Source: Elymus sibiricus (lineage: Eukaryota > Streptophyta > Magnoliopsida > Poales > Poaceae). From it: a stretch of 64,000 nucleotides of DNA. The stretch is taken from NCBI GenBank assembly GCA_039707655.1, contig CM077670.1:142456001-142520000 (forward strand), written 5' to 3'. Shown here piece after piece: positions 44,956-57,680 of this stretch. A program made the translations under genes and the position numbers. Within the stretch, counting starts at the first letter, position 1; the number at the start of each line of letters is the position of its first letter. The notes beneath the pieces are model-generated. The model ran no database searches. It saw nothing but the letters and a program-made list of their open reading frames with translations, and was not told the origin of the DNA.

Positions 44956-46852
44956 ATGGCGTCTAGTGAGGGTAATTATCACCATAGAGGTCCATATTTC
45001 GATGGTACAAACTTTGCTAGTTGGAAGCATAAGATGAAAATGCATATTCTTGGTCATAGCCCCACCATTTTGGATGTTGTTCGTGTTGGCTTGCAAGGTG
45101 AATTCTTTGAGGATGGAAAAGAACCAGATTGTTAAGTAACCGTGGAAGCATTGAAGATGTTGCAATACAATGCTCAAGCATGTGACATTCTCTTCAACGG
45201 TTTGTGCCTCGAGGAGTTCAACAAGATTAGCCACCTCGAGAATGCAAAGGAAATTTGGGATACTTTGGTTTATATATACGAAGGTACCGAGTCCGTCAAG
45301 GAATCCAAGTTGGATGGGCTTCAAAGTCAACCTCACAAGTTCAAGATGATGGATGGTGAAGGAGTCGCTAAAATTTATTCTAGGCTCGCTCTCATCACAA
45401 ATGAGATTGCCGGCTTAGGAAGTGAAGAGATGACCAACAAATTCATCATCAAGAAGATCCTTAGATCCTTAGATGGAAAGTATGATACCGCGTGCACATT
45501 GATCCAAATGATGCCCAATTACAAAGATCTCAAGCCCACGGAAGTCATTGGAAGGATTGTTGCTCATGAGATGTCACTCAAGGACAAAGAGGAGCTACAT
45601 AACAAGTCAAGTGGTGCTTAAAAAGCCTCAAGCGATGCTCCCACAACATCAAGCGACAAGCTAGTATCCAATGAAGATATAAGCCGAATGGTCAAGAACT
45701 TCAACAAGTTCTACAAGAATAGAAGCAAAGATAGAAGCTCCAACTCAAGACACTATTAGAAAAGATCAACATGTCGTGACCAAAATTCCTACAATTGTGG
45801 AAGACCCGGACACTACTCCAATGAGGGTACGACACCTCACAAGAAAAGAGATGAATCACCTCGAAGGAAAGGTAGAAGAGATGAATCAACTCATAGAGAG
45901 AGAAGGAGTAGAGATGATCGTTATGAACGAAGACCTTCTTGGGGAAGCAAGGATTCAGAAAGGAAGGACAAGTCATCCAAGAGCTACTCTAGAAGAAGAC
46001 AGCAAGCTCATGTTTGTGAATGGATTTCTGGCTCCGACTCCGACAACCAATCCGAGAGAAGTTATCACTACAACTCCGACTATAGTCAAGATGAAGGTGT
46101 TTCTGGACTAGCTCTCGTAATGACCTATTTGATTCACCAAATGAAGGAATTGGAAGATAATTCATGGCAAAAGGCCCCAAGGTATCACACCCCGAGTACC
46201 TTGACTTTAATAGTGATGAGGATGATTTATTTGGTGATGATGACTTGCTCAATAATAAAACTAGTGATGTTAGCTACAATGAACTTGCTAGTAATCATGA
46301 TAGCCAAGATGAAATGAATGACAATACTATGAAGGAGATTGAGTGCTTAAATAAAGAGTTAAATCCTCTTAAGTTAGCTCATGAAACTACTCAAGAAGAT
46401 CATAGAGAGCTCCTAAGAACTCATGAGAAGCTACGGTTCGAGAAGCTAAATTTAGAACAGGAACATGAGTTTCTAAAAGCTATCAATGACGATCTTCGAA
46501 AGAAAAGTTCTTCTTACATTGCCAAACGTCTCCTCTTGTCTACTTTTATGCCACAAGTTAAATCTAAGCAAACTAGTAACAAGAGTAAGAAAGGTTCTAC
46601 CTCTATTAGTAATAATAACAATGTTCAATCCAATGTTGTTACTTCTAGAAGGTCTATTAATTCCACTAATGATTCTCTTAGCCAAGTTACACTTCAGCAA
46701 GAAAACAATTTATTGAAAGGAATTATAGAAAAGGGTGTCTACAAGAGCCTTGCCGAAAGTAAGCAATTTGAGGAAATTGAGCGCAAGGAAGGAAGACATC
46801 AAAAGAATGGTTTTGAATGAAAGTTCAATGCCAATGGAGTTAAGTGGGAAGA
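44956..46852 (+). pseudogene. Gag pseudogene of element E
   Basis: Same gag family as in A. ATG 44956 opens MASSEGNYHHRGPYFDGTNF; the centre (EEFNKISHLENAKEIWDTLV) and the Glu/Lys coiled-coil tail are clear. Stops occur near 45134 (TAA), 45619 (TAA where A has TAC) and 46818 (TGA); the frame also changes between about 45760 and 46164. The zinc knuckle (YNCGRPGHYSNEG) has lost its first and last Cys. Truncated by element F at 46853, so pol and the accessory ORF, if any, are not visible. Confidence 0.85.
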
Positions 46853-49800
46853 TGTAGCGACCCGACCCAAATGGATTGGTGCCTTTGTGCTTTTTGTGCT
46901 ATCCCTGGATCAGTATGCTAGCACACACAGTACATCGATGAAATACCATAACATCACATGTTAAAAAGGTAATGTAGATCCAGAGTATACCTCATATAAC
47001 ACAGCGGAAAAACAAACAATAGGGTGTGGAGTCCCATCAACGCCAACGGCAAGTTGAGTGTAGACCGTAACCCTACAACGTAACTCTTACTCGTCGTAGA
47101 AATTCCTGCAACATGATAAGTTGCAGCCATGTAGGCTAGTACATTGAATGTACTAGCAAGATCACATGAAAGCAGATGAAAAGTCTGTATCAATATGCAT
47201 TATGGCTATGGTAGCTCTAAGTCTGAGTTTTTGCATAAAAGATGATTTTTCTCTACATCAAAGGAATGTCAAAAATCTTTACTACAAAGTTATTAATGAG
47301 ACGGTTCCGCCAACCAATGTTTCATAACCCACAGTCATTATTAAACCCAATAATCAATTTATAGTGCGGTGTTGAGAGTTCCATGATAGATCCAATTCCA
47401 GAGGCTCAAGTTGTTCGTAACCGGGGACACGACTAATCGATTAGGTTAATAATCTGTAGAGTTTTGCGCACTTTACCCAGAAGATTCGATCCCTCCTTTT
47501 ACGTCCTCGCACTGCCTGGTGTTTGAGAACAGGATGACCAAAACATGGTCTTTCAAAGAGTTTCCCTAACCACCGATAGTGCCCATCCAATCCTAACTAA
47601 GATCAACCAAGCCTGAGCCCATATTGACTTGTGGTTGCTTTTGTGATGTCTGGCCTACTCTTTAAGCCTGGGTGGAGCTTTCGTGATGTCTGGCCTACTC
47701 CAGCATCACATAGGCCGATCCTCTGGTTTCTCCAGGGTGCCCTTCAACCATTGCACCCAGTGGTATATTGATTACTTGTCTTGAGTCTTGTTCCACCCAG
47801 TGGTATATTGATTACTTGTCTTGAGTCTTGAAGTATTGAAGTTGTCATCATTGATTAAGAGTCATCACTCTCACATCTTTCATGAACACTCATACCAATC
47901 CCCGTCTACTATAGCGTAACAATGAAATAAACACCGTTTCCCGGGCTCAGTAAAGGGTATGGGTTCCTACCCCATTACTACTCAAGAAACAAGTTCCCAA
48001 ATTACCTACTTGAATGCACGGTGGAAAGGTTGAATCTAATGCAATTAAAACATGGCTATATCAACAATATGATCAAATGTGACTTGCCTGGAACTTGTTG
48101 GTGAAGTTCATCACTCTCACAATTCTGATTGTTCTATTCGTCACACTACGAGAAAATCTATTGTAACCAAAAATTGCATTCATATAAGCAATCACTCTAA
48201 CAATTAAAAGAAATCAACAAGTAGTACTAAAGTGAAAACAATAAAGAATCCAAAAGAAAAACCATAGAAAAGTTGAAAGAAACTCTCTAAAACTTAGGGG
48301 AAAACTCAAGTACTAATCAATCAAAACAGAAATATTTTTCTGATTAAAAATAAAATTTTAACATAAAGTAAAACATAAAATTAGTAATTAACAGAAAATA
48401 TTTTACTAAAACTTTAATTAGCAAAAAGAATCAAATTAAAAGCTTTTATAAAACTCAAGTTATGGCCTAAACAAAATACAACTTAAGTCTGGACTAAAAC
48501 AATTTTAATAAATTATAAAAAAAATTCCTGATAACTAACAGAAACTTTAGTGCAAATAAAATGAAGTGGGAAAAGAAATTACTAAAAGTTAAAAGAAAAT
48601 ACTTTTCTTTTTAATAAAACAAGCATAACTAAGTCAGATTTGAATCTGATCTAAACAAAACTAAAATATATATCAAAAATTATTTTTATTCTTTCTCTGG
48701 TTAAACAAAAGTAATACAAAAGAGTAGCAAAAGAATCACTCAAAAATAAATTTTTAAATTAAAGTTGTAAGCAAATCAAGTTTAAATCAGATCTATTCAA
48801 ATTCAAATTTTAAGAATTTCAAACATACATTTTTTTCTTTCACTAGATACATGGCAAAATTTTGAAGATGTGGGCTTTGGAATCACTCAATTTGGATCAA
48901 ATATGAATAAGTTGCGGCTATTTTAAAAACGGAACTAATCTGAAAACAGAAATTTACTAGTGGTTAGCCAGGGACACGTCTCACGTTTTGGTTTGCTGGA
49001 AAAGTGCTTGCTCGGTGGCTAAGAAAGGGTGGCCGACACTTAAGGAATCTGGAGTTAGTTGACTAAAAACCAGAGCAGTTTAGATCTACAGTGAACCGGC
49101 CGGTTAACTAATGGAACTAAAAAAACCGATCTAGAAAAAAGAAGAACAGGTACAGAGAAGAGCTGAGACGGGAGGAGGCATGCGTGCTCACTGGGACGGA
49201 GGGGGCGCCGGCGGGAGGGGGCTCAGGGCAGGGGCGGCGGTGGCGCTGGTGTCGGCAGGGTAGGGGAGGAGCTCCTCCGCCGGTCCTAGGGTGCGGGGTG
49301 GAGGAGGAGGCACCGGGCAGTGGAGGCGCGGGTATGAACTCGTAGCTCCGGCGCGACGTTGAGTTGATGGATGCGACACTCCGGCGACCTTTGGACAAAA
49401 ACAAGATGTCAAACAGGATCACGACGACGAAAGAAGTTGATTGACAAAGAAATAGGTCCTCTGGTGGCTTTCCGGAGTTGGGAATGGGCGATGAACTCCG
49501 TCGGTTTCCGACGAGATTTAACTCGAGTACGTGGGCATTTCGGGAGGGTTTGGGTGAAAGTTTTTTGGGGATTCGGTCAAGGGAGAGGTGCTCTATTTAT
49601 AGGTCATGATTTTTGAAGGAAAGGATGATCTAGAGATTGAATCCAACGAAGAACGGGATCTGGTTCATGTATAGAAGGAAAGAATAGAGAAAGAAGGAAG
49701 GAAGAAGAAAAGGAAAGAAAAAAAAGAAATGGAAAGGGGAAGGTGGGCTGCGCCCAGGGAAAAGAAAAGAAAGGAGTGGGGCGGCCTGGTGGGGAGGGAG

Positions 49801-50408
49801 GGAGCTGCCTGAATTATTATTTTTTGTTTGAGCTGAAGCACAAAAGTGCTCGGAATAAAAATCAAACGAACTCAGAACAAATTGAACATTTGCACACAAA
49901 TACTTGGGGATATGTGAGTCCCTGTGAACTATTGATTTTGCCAAAATAAAATATATAAATATTTGTAAAAATTGCAGAAGCAATCTGGTGCTTAAAATCA
50001 ATTCAAAATGAATTTTTGAAAATACCAAATGACTTCAAAATAATTCCCCTCTATTTTTCCTTTGGAGTGAGTTATTTTACCCTCACTCATAATTAATATT
50101 TTTCAGAGGAAAAATATTTTGAATAAAACCCAATAAAAGCAATATTCAACAATTTCAAGAAATGGCTATGCAAATGATTTCAAATATTTTTCAAATATAT
50201 CTCTGTTGGTTTCATAATTAATTTTCCATATTTTCTTTAAACTGCTTATGGATGCCACATGAAATATTTTGGGAAAGTCCTTTTATTCCCTCTCATTAAA
50301 TTTTCCAAAAATTCAAATTTCCACTCAATTTCAAACAACAATCACACAAGCAATCATTATTACTTAATTAATATAACATTCCAAAATTTATAGTTTTGGG
50401 ATGTTACA
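46853..50408 (-). repeat. 3' LTR of F
   Basis: 3556 bp bounded by TG...CA (plus strand TGTAGCGACCC...GGGATGTTACA). Minus-strand TATAAATA at 49594-49601, with a GC-rich block downstream (49120-49440), the arrangement also seen in D and H. Most of the rest is A/T-rich without genes. Confidence 0.8.
47754..47829. repeat. 40-bp tandem duplication in F LTR
   Basis: CACCCAGTGGTATATTGATT and the next 20 bases occur at 47754 and again at 47794. A nearby word, GTGATGTCTGGCCTACTC, is also doubled (about 47642 and 47680). Confidence 0.85.
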
Positions 50409-51777
50409 AACCTACCACCCTTAAAATGAATTTCGCCCCGAGATTCGGAGAGGCTAGAAAGAAAAGGTTAGGTTTGGGTTCTTCTTGAAACTCCATTGAT
50501 CGTCACAAAGGTCTGGGGTGCTACCACCCTTATAAGCAAAGTGACGGTTCCATCAAAACTCATGTACTTCCTCCTTAGCGTTGACAACATCGGTCTTCTC
50601 ACATATCTTGCGATAACTCCTTTATTACTGCCCTTCTGGTATAGGCATAACATTTTTCTCAAAATCTTGAGTCCTTTCATCAAAATAAGGTTCTTCCGAG
50701 ACTGGATCATCTTGGCTGATAGGTCTGGCGCCAATACTAAACAACTATCGAAAATCCCATCGTGGTCAACACATAATGGTTCCTTCAGAAAACAGGTCTC
50801 GGCTTCATTCTCACCGTATAACCTACTGTTGGCAACGGTTGCCTTGTACAAAGGTCAATCGTCATACCATTTTAAGGTTTAAGTAGGCTTTAACATCGTC
50901 GTCTCTCAACTATAGGTAAGTCACTCTAGATTTACCATTCCAAATAGCAAGAGCAAATGATAAGAGTAAGTCGGCATGGTGATCAATCCATTCTGCACCC
51001 AAATCATTACCCTGTATAAGGTTTAGCGAATCTCGCATTCTAACACTTGGGCATCCTCACAAGCATTGCAGAATTTCTCTTGTCCATGAACTGGGTTTGG
51101 GTAAATCCATTGATTCTGCAAGCTGAACAAAACATCTATAGTTTTCTTCACAACTCTCAGGTTTTGCATAAATTCCTAAGAAATGTTTGCTGATGAAGTC
51201 GTAGCTTCTTCGAGAGTTCTTCCTTCAACAAGGTTGTGCTTGCTCCTTAACAGATCCTGGGGCCTGTGAGTTATGGGCCCACTTCAACACTTGTATAGCT
51301 TTAACTTGTCTTCGGGGTTACATCTGTTCCATATTCCAACTTTAAACTCTCTTAGCATTCTTAAATCCAATTGTACTTCATTCCTTCATACTCTTGGGGT
51401 AAACCATCATATCATCAAACAAAACCCAAGCTTATTTCGTCCAAACTCCACTTTATGGGCTATCATGAATAACATTTTTCTTTCCATTGATCAAGTGTTC
51501 TCACAGGGTAATACCACCCTTAAAATAAAATGTATTAGTTCATCTGTAGATCATATTTTCTCGTATTTCTGTACTTTATCACAATCATTGTTTATAGAGT
51601 ATCGCATACAATTCAACACATGAGATCATGATATATCAACCTTTATTGATTCATGAATCATTACAATCTCCTGGATTTCCATTACATAACTTAACTCAAC
51701 ATCCTCATGAAAATAAGGGTCCTTCCTACTACATTATTGCATTCTCTATTCCGGTATCGAAATCTCAACTACTCAGC
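50409..51777 (-). other. Internal domain of F, no gene recognised
   Basis: Starts (minus strand) after the zinc-knuckle ORF and ends at the PPT. Open frames such as 50468-50851 lack family motifs and overlap on both strands. I see nothing else. Confidence 0.5.
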
Positions 51778-52233
51778 TCAAGCTTTCCTCTGGTCTGAAC
51801 ATTCCCTGGCAAAATGTCCTGCTTCCTTGCAGTGTAAACAAATGACTTCCGACAAGTCTCGGGGCTTCTTTGTGATTATGTAAGCTCCTTGGGTTCTTGG
51901 CTTCTTTTCTGGACATTTATTGGCGTAGTGCCCTGAATTCTTGCACTTGAAACATGTGATATGACTCAGGTCCTTCCTTGTAGAAATTGGGTTGTTCCAG
52001 GGATTCATTCTGTTTCTCTTCCTAGATTTTTCCGTACTGATCAGATCCTCTATTTCCTGTGGGTCATACTTCACTTCTGCTGTCGGGAATTCTCCCACAT
52101 ACTCTTTCCACTCCTTCAGGCAATTCTGGGAGATATGTCCTTCTCCACACTCAAAGCATGATTTGGTGTAGACCTTCCTTGGGTTATCTCCAAATGGGTC
52201 TTGAACATCTTCCTTCACCACAGGTACTTCCAT
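51778..52233 (-). pseudogene. Triple zinc-knuckle protein of F, C-terminal fragment
   Basis: The minus-strand frame ends at 51778 and is cut at its N-terminal side by the LTR of G at 52236. The apparent ATG at 52233 overlaps the junction and is not a trustworthy start. It has three CCHC knuckles of C-X2-C-X4-H-X4-C type: CFECGEGHISQNC, CFKCKNSGHYANKC and CLHCKEAGHFAREC, separated by Lys/Arg-rich spacers. It is open to the stop after SDQRKA. Most likely the nucleocapsid end of a Gypsy gag that binds element RNA, although three knuckles is unusual. The rest of the gene lies beyond G. Confidence 0.65.
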
Positions 52234-52235
52234 AC

Positions 52236-53145
52236 TGTTGGGCCATTGGGAACCGGGGTACCACGGCCCGTCTACCTGCGACCCAGGAAGCGACGCTTGG
52301 CGAAGGACCAAGACGTGGCCCAACCACGGGCACCGCGAAGCGAGGACACCTTGCGAGGCGCTAGCCTCACGAGGACCCCTCCTCAAGGAGAAACCACCAA
52401 GACTTAGCTGCTGCAGCAGCAGGAAGCCTCGCGAGCCTGGCGAGACCCCCTCGCGAGGCGGCCTCCCGAGGCGGCCCCCTGAGGCGGCCGCCCGAGGCCA
52501 TCCGAGCCTGACGCCAGCCACGCGGTCCTATGCCCACCACGTGGGTGAGACGCTTGGTGACGAACGGCGGCAGAGGCCGCGCCAGCGGGCGCGGACAGAG
52601 AGGGTTTACTCTTTGGTGCTAAAGGGGCAGCACCAGCTGCCCTCCTCCATAGCAAGTCCCAAGGACTGCCGGTTTGGTGAAAGAAGACCGAGACAGCAAG
52701 GCGCGCAGGGCGGAGGTCATCACCGAGCCCACCGGCGTGTCATGGATAGCAACTTTGCAGGCGAAGACCATCTTTTGTCAGGATAAGCCTGGGTGCCTGT
52801 CCCCTTTCAAAACCCGCAAATGTGTGGCTACCCTTCCCGCCGAGATTTTCAAGGGAAGAGGACTAGGGTGGCTATAAAAGGGGCAGCGCTGCCATTGTAG
52901 ATGATCGGTTCCTTTGCCTCCTACCTTGTATGCGAGGACTCCCTTGCCCACAATAATCCCAACACAAGCAGGATTAGGGTTTTACACCGCAAGGTGGCCC
53001 GAACCTGGGTAACCGCTATGTCCCCTGTTGTGCTCTGCGCTAGCGTGCTCTCGCCGTAGCCTTGCCGTGATCACCCTTGGATCGGTAGGAACCAGCTTGC
53101 CCCTAGTGTTCGAACCTTTGGGTCCCCGAAGCCCCAATTCCGACA
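52236..53145 (+). repeat. 5' LTR of G
   Basis: TGTTGGGCCATTGGG to TTCCGACA, 910 bp. TATAAAAG at 52873-52880. Palindromes CCTCGCGAGG and variants at about 52425-52500. Confidence 0.92.
52873..52880 (+). promoter_or_regulatory. TATA box of G LTR
   Basis: GGCTATAAAAGGGGCAGCG, a consensus TATA box 266 bp before the LTR end. Confidence 0.75.
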
Positions 53146-53147
53146 TT

Positions 53148-53165
53148 TGGCGCACCAGGTAGGGG
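53148..53165 (+). other. PBS region of G
   Basis: TGGCGCACCAGGTAGGGG two bases after the LTR. Its first six bases match a tRNA-Asp-type site; the same phrase is conserved in B. Confidence 0.65.
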
Positions 53166-53198
53166 CCTAGCTTCGGTTCTTCCCACTTCCTCACCACC

Positions 53199-54690
53199 AT
53201 GGCCGACTCTCGTCATGAGCGCTACGCGCGCAGAGCCACCAGAGTGGCCCAGACGGAGCCGGTCGCCCGTGAGGACCGTCGACGCCGTGCCCCGGCTGCC
53301 GCCACCGACCCCGCTGCAAGGGAGCAGCAAGCTTCCTCCCTCCACCCGTCCATGCAGCCGGATGTCCACACCGCCACGGCCACCTCGCTCACCCGTCGCG
53401 ACGTGCCGGCCCCGCAGGCCGCGCTGCTCATGGCGCGCGAGCTCCTGCGCTACCGCCCCTCCGACGCCGGCTACGATGCCTGGCTCGCCCGCATCACCTA
53501 GCTCGTCAACGCCGCCGGAGATGCCCCGGTGCCCTTTCACTCGCTCCACCCTCCACCGTTTTGCGGGTACGCCGCCGCCGCCGCCTCCTCCGCCCAGCGT
53601 GGGTGCCAGGCGCCACCGCGACGCATGGGAGCGTGAGCCCTCCCACAGTGTGTCTTCGCCGGACCATGGCAAGCCCAGCTGCCAGATCGTCCGGCGCGCG
53701 CCTTCCGACACGCGCGTGCTCCTCGAGCGGCAGTGCCAGCGCCAAGACAGGACCATCCAGGAGGTCACGGCCGCCGGCCGCCAGAACCGTGCCGCCCTTG
53801 TTGGCGGCGTTCCCTCCAGGTGCGGGGGCTGCCGCGCCTTCACCCGCGAGATGCGCCGCGCGGTGTGGCCCACCAAGTTCAAGCCGGACCTGCCTCCACG
53901 CTACGATGGCACCCCCAACCCCGCAGAGCTCCTGCAGCTCTATGCCCTGAGCATTGAGGTAGCGAACGGCGATGACAAGGTCATGGCGAACAGGTTTCCC
54001 ATGGCCCTCAAGGACGGCCCGCGCTCATGGCTCATGAACCTCCCCGAGGCGTCCATGTCCTCGTGGGCCGAGCTCTGCCGGCAATTTGGTGCCAACTTCA
54101 AGGGCACACATGAGCGCTCCCTTACGCTCAACGACTTGCGTGCCGTGCACCAGTACCTTGAAGAGACTCTCCACAAGTACATCCAGCGCTTTAGCCAGGT
54201 GCGCAACAAGATCCCGCGTGCCTCCGAGGCCGCCATCATCTCCGCGTTCTCCTCCGGCATCACGGACGTCCGAATGCGCGAGAAGCTCGCCATCAACGAC
54301 GAGCTTGACTCCGTGCTCGAGCTGTTTGACCTCGCCGACAGGTGCGCCAAGGCCGAAGAAGGCCGTCTCTTCACCCACAACGACTCCGACGTGGCGCCAG
54401 ACGCCGCCAAGGCCAAGAACAAGGACACCAAGCGCAAGGGCCCTGCCGTGCTCACAATGGAGCCCAAGCAGAAGCACGGCCGTGAGTGCAACGAGCCCAA
54501 GAAGGACAGCCGCCCTTGCTACGCCTACCACAACTCGCACTCCCACAGCACTGAGGACTGCCACGAGCTCAAGCTGCTTCGCGACGAGCGCCTGGGCCGC
54601 CGTGGCGACCGCAATGATCGCGGTGTCGGCCACGGAGGCGGCCGCAACGGCAATCGCTGGGGAGACCGCAATAGGAACGGCAACTTCTAG
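53199..54690 (+). pseudogene. Gag of element G
   Basis: Capsid protein of a Gypsy element. The N-terminus (MADSRHERYARRA, from about 53199) is in one frame; a frameshift between about 53500 and 53600 moves to the frame carrying the Retrotrans_gag core (FKPDLPPRYDGTPNPAELLQ, GPRSWLMNLPEASMSSW, YIQRFSQVRNKIP). The Cys/His segment (RPCYAYHNSHSHSTEDCHEL) is a degenerate knuckle. A TAG at 54688-54690 separates it from protease in the same frame, so a gag-pro fusion is likely ancestral. Confidence 0.82.
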
Positions 54691-54825
54691 CAGGGCTGGC
54701 ACGACCAGCCTCGCGAGGCCAACCCTTAGGCCAACGCCGCTCTTCCACCGCTGCCTCTGCCACCTCGAAGGAACGATGGCAACCAGCTTGACGAGGGCAC
54801 TGGGGGCTACCAGGAGCCTCGCGGA

Positions 54826-55518
54826 GTGGCTTGCATCCTTGGCAGGGCCCAGGCTCCCACATCCAACCGCCACTTCAAGCTATTCTCTCGCGAGGTGAAC
54901 GCTGCCCTCCCGAGGCCTGAGGCCTCTCGGCCCCTCCAGTGGTCGCAGTACGCAATCACTTTCGACTCCAAGGATCACCCCAAGTCTTCAAGCGCTGCGG
55001 GCACAATCCCCATGCTGTGCACCCCCACCATTAGCATTGTCGCCGTCACCAAGATGCTCATCGACGGAGGCGCTGGCCTCAACGTGATCTCCATTGAGAC
55101 CTTCGAGCAGCTCCAAGTGCCCTACGAGCAGCTGATGCCGACTAGGCCCTTCTCCAGAGTGACTGATGGCTCCACCATCCCTCTGGGGCAAGTGCGCCTT
55201 CCCGTTACCTTTGGCACCCGCAAGAACTACCACACTGAGCTCATCGACTTCGACATGGCGCACATCGGCCTGCCGTACAACGCCATCCTGGGCTACCCGG
55301 CACTCGCCAAGTTCATGGTGGCGACCCATCACACCTACAACGTCCTCAAGATGCCGGGCTGCAGCGGTATCATCACCGTCTGCTGTGACGAGAAGGACAC
55401 GGTTCGCTCCCTCAAGAGTGCCTACAAGGCTGCCGCCACCGCCTACCCTGCCGACGAGGACCACGCCGCTGCGCCTCATGAGGCCGCACCCGCGAAGAAG
55501 AGGCGGCTGTTCTCTTAG
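54826..55518 (+). pseudogene. Aspartic protease of element G
   Basis: Same frame as gag. Active-site block MLIDGGAGLNVIS (Asp-Gly-Gly-Ala; the family norm is D-S/T-G-A), a conserved IGLPYNAILGYPALAKF, then a charged tail. Stops follow at 55518 and beyond before RT. Cleavage activity is doubtful. Confidence 0.8.
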
Positions 55519-55779
55519 GACCACGCCGAGACGAAGAAAGTGTCAGTGGACGGCAGCAGCTCAGGCCCTGCCTTCACCATCGGCACCGGCCTCTCTCCTG
55601 CATAGGAAGACGCGCTTGTCACCTTCCTTCAGGCAAATTCAGATGTGTTCGCCTAGACGACATCTGATTTGTCCGATGTGCTGAGGGAGGTGATCGAGCA
55701 CCACTTAGCGGTGTGCCCCAACGCACGCCTCGTGTAATAGAAGGCACGGCGCCAGGCGCCAGAGAAGCAAGAGTTCATC

Positions 55780-56701
55780 GTCAAAGAAAGTTCAGAAGCT
55801 ACAAGAAGCTGGAGTCATCCGTGAGGTGCGCCATCCCGAATGGCTCGCCAACCCTATCGTGGTGCCCAAGAAGTGTGGAAAGGAGCGAATGTGCATCGAC
55901 TTCATGAGCCTCAACAAGTTCTGCCCTCAAGATCCCTTCCCGCTACCTCGCATCGACCAGATCGTGGACATCACCGCCGGGTGTGAGTTGCTATGCTTCC
56001 TAGATGCCTTCTTAGGCTACCACCAGATCAAGATGGCAACTGAAGATGTGAAGAAAACGGCCTTCATCACCCCCTGCGGCATATATTGCTACGTATGCAT
56101 GCCCTTCGACCTCAGGAGCGCCGGAGCCACCTTCCAGAGGTTGATGTGCATCGCCTTGGGGCCCCAGCTAGGAAGAAACGCGGAAGCCTACGTCGACGAC
56201 ATCGTTGTCAAGACTCGCGAGGCCTGGTCCCTCCTCGCGGACCTCGAGGAAACGTTCAACAATCTGCGCAAGGTCAACCTCAAGCTCAACCCCGACAAGT
56301 GCGTCTTCGGAGTCCCTTCTGACAAGCTGCTTGGCTTCCTGGTCTCCCACCGCGGCATCGAGGCCAATCCCAAGAAGATCAAGGCCATCGAGAAGATGCG
56401 TCCTCCCCAGAACCTCAAGCAAATGCAGCGCGTGGCAGGATGCATGGCCTCGCTGGGGCGCTTCATCTCCAAGTTCGGTGAGCGAGCCTTGCCGTTCTTC
56501 AAGCTCATGAAGAGATCCGGCCCCTTCAAGTGGACTCCAGAGGCTGACACTGCGTTCGAGGACCTTAGGAGGTACCTCATGAGCTCGCCCATCATGGTCG
56601 CGCCACGCTCCCGCGAGCCCCTGCTCCTGTACTTGGCGGCCACTCCCCAAACGGCCAACGCGGCCATGGTGGCGGTACGAGAGGATCACGTCTCCACCTA
56701 G
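55780..56701 (+). pseudogene. Reverse transcriptase of element G
   Basis: Enters frame after a one-base shift near 55785. Motifs: HPEWLANPIVVPKKCGKERM, CIDFMSLNKFCPQDPFPLPR, MPFDLRSAGATFQR (Asp where Gly is usual), YVDD at 56189-56200, LGFLVSHRGIEANPKK. Ends at a TAG (56699-56701), after which the frame continues. The catalytic Asp pair is intact. Confidence 0.88.
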
Positions 56702-57680
56702 AAGAAGCCTGCCGAGGCCGTATCAGCGCCTCCCGAGGCCACGCCATCTCCTGCCGAGGGCCTTCCTCAGGATACTCCTATTGAGCCGCCTCACGAACCG
56801 CCTCGCGAGCCACCTCCCGAGCCCTCCGAGCCTCATGAGCCTCTCGGGCCCTCCGGAGAGCAAGCTGCCATGCCAACTACATGCCTCGTTGAGCACCCTG
56901 TGTACTTCGTCAGCACGGTGCTGTGGGATGCGCGCGGCCGCTACCCCATTCAGCAGAAGCTCCTCCTCGCGCTCCTCATCGCTTCCAGGAAGCTGCGCCA
57001 CTAATTCCAGGGCCATCCCATCAAGGTGATCTCGTCTTACCCCCTGGAGAAAGTCTTGCGCAGCCCCAACGCTGCTAGCCACGTCGCCGAGTGGAACATT
57101 GAGATGCAGGCCTTTGAGCTAGAATTCTGCACCACAAGGGTGATCAAGGGTGCAGCCCTGGCTGACATCGTAGCGGAATGGATGGATCCGCACTCGGAGG
57201 AGCCTCGCGAGGACGAATCCCTTTTGCCTGGGGATAAGGTGCCTGGCGGCTAGACCATGCACTTCGATGGCGCCTTCTCCTGGCAGGGCGCGGGGGCTGG
57301 TGTCATGCTCACTTCGCCGATAGGAGACAAGCTCTACTACGCTGTCCAACTCTATTTCAAGCATGCCGACAAGGTCTCCAAAAACATTGCGGAGTAAGAA
57401 GGCCTCATCGCCGGCCTCAAGGCTGCTTTCGCTCTCGGCATCAAGCACCTCACCATCAAGGGCGATACGCAGCTCCTCGTCAACTTCTCCAACAAAAGCT
57501 ACAAGCCCAAGGATGAGCACATGGCCGCCTATTTGGAAGAGGTACGCAAGCTCGAGAAGCGTTTCCTTGGCCTGGAGCTCCAGCCTGTCCCCCGTGGCAG
57601 CAACAAGGAAGCCGACGACATCGCCAAGCGAGCATCTCACCGCCAGCCTCAAAGCCCCGGCGTCTTCAAGGAAAGGCTCC
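56702..57680 (+). pseudogene. Linker and RNase H of element G
   Basis: The same frame as RT continues through a Pro/Glu-rich insert (about 56720-56880, PPHEPPREPPPEPSEPHEP), then the connection segment (VYFVSTVLWDARGRYPIQQK), LIASRKLRH and a stop. RNase H motifs are HFDGAFSWQGAGAG, IAE-stop-EGLIAGL (a Tyr codon lost to TAA near 57396), IKGDTQLLV and ADDIAKRAS. Stops near 57004, 57253 and 57396 break it. Confidence 0.82.

Larger units (their letters stand above)
46853..52235 (-). mobile_element. Element F: Tekay-like LTR element, 3' LTR and partial internal domain
   Basis: On the minus strand a 3.56-kb LTR begins TGTAACATCCC at 50408 and ends CGGGTCGCTACA at 46853, preceded by the PPT AAGGGTGGTAGGTT (50409-50423). 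Internal sequence runs to 52235, where G interrupts. The five bases left of F are GAAGA; the other end lies beyond the window. Only a zinc-knuckle ORF is seen in the internal part and no RT, so it may be non-autonomous. Confidence 0.78.

Noticed and set aside
49117..49616. Possible host exon in GC-rich DNA near 49.1-49.6 kb
   Set aside because: Lies wholly inside the F LTR next to its TATA box; ORFs are short and on both strands.
54025..54873. 282-codon minus-strand ORF under the G gag
   Set aside because: Shadow of the gag reading frame; composition is the complement of gag and no motifs are seen.
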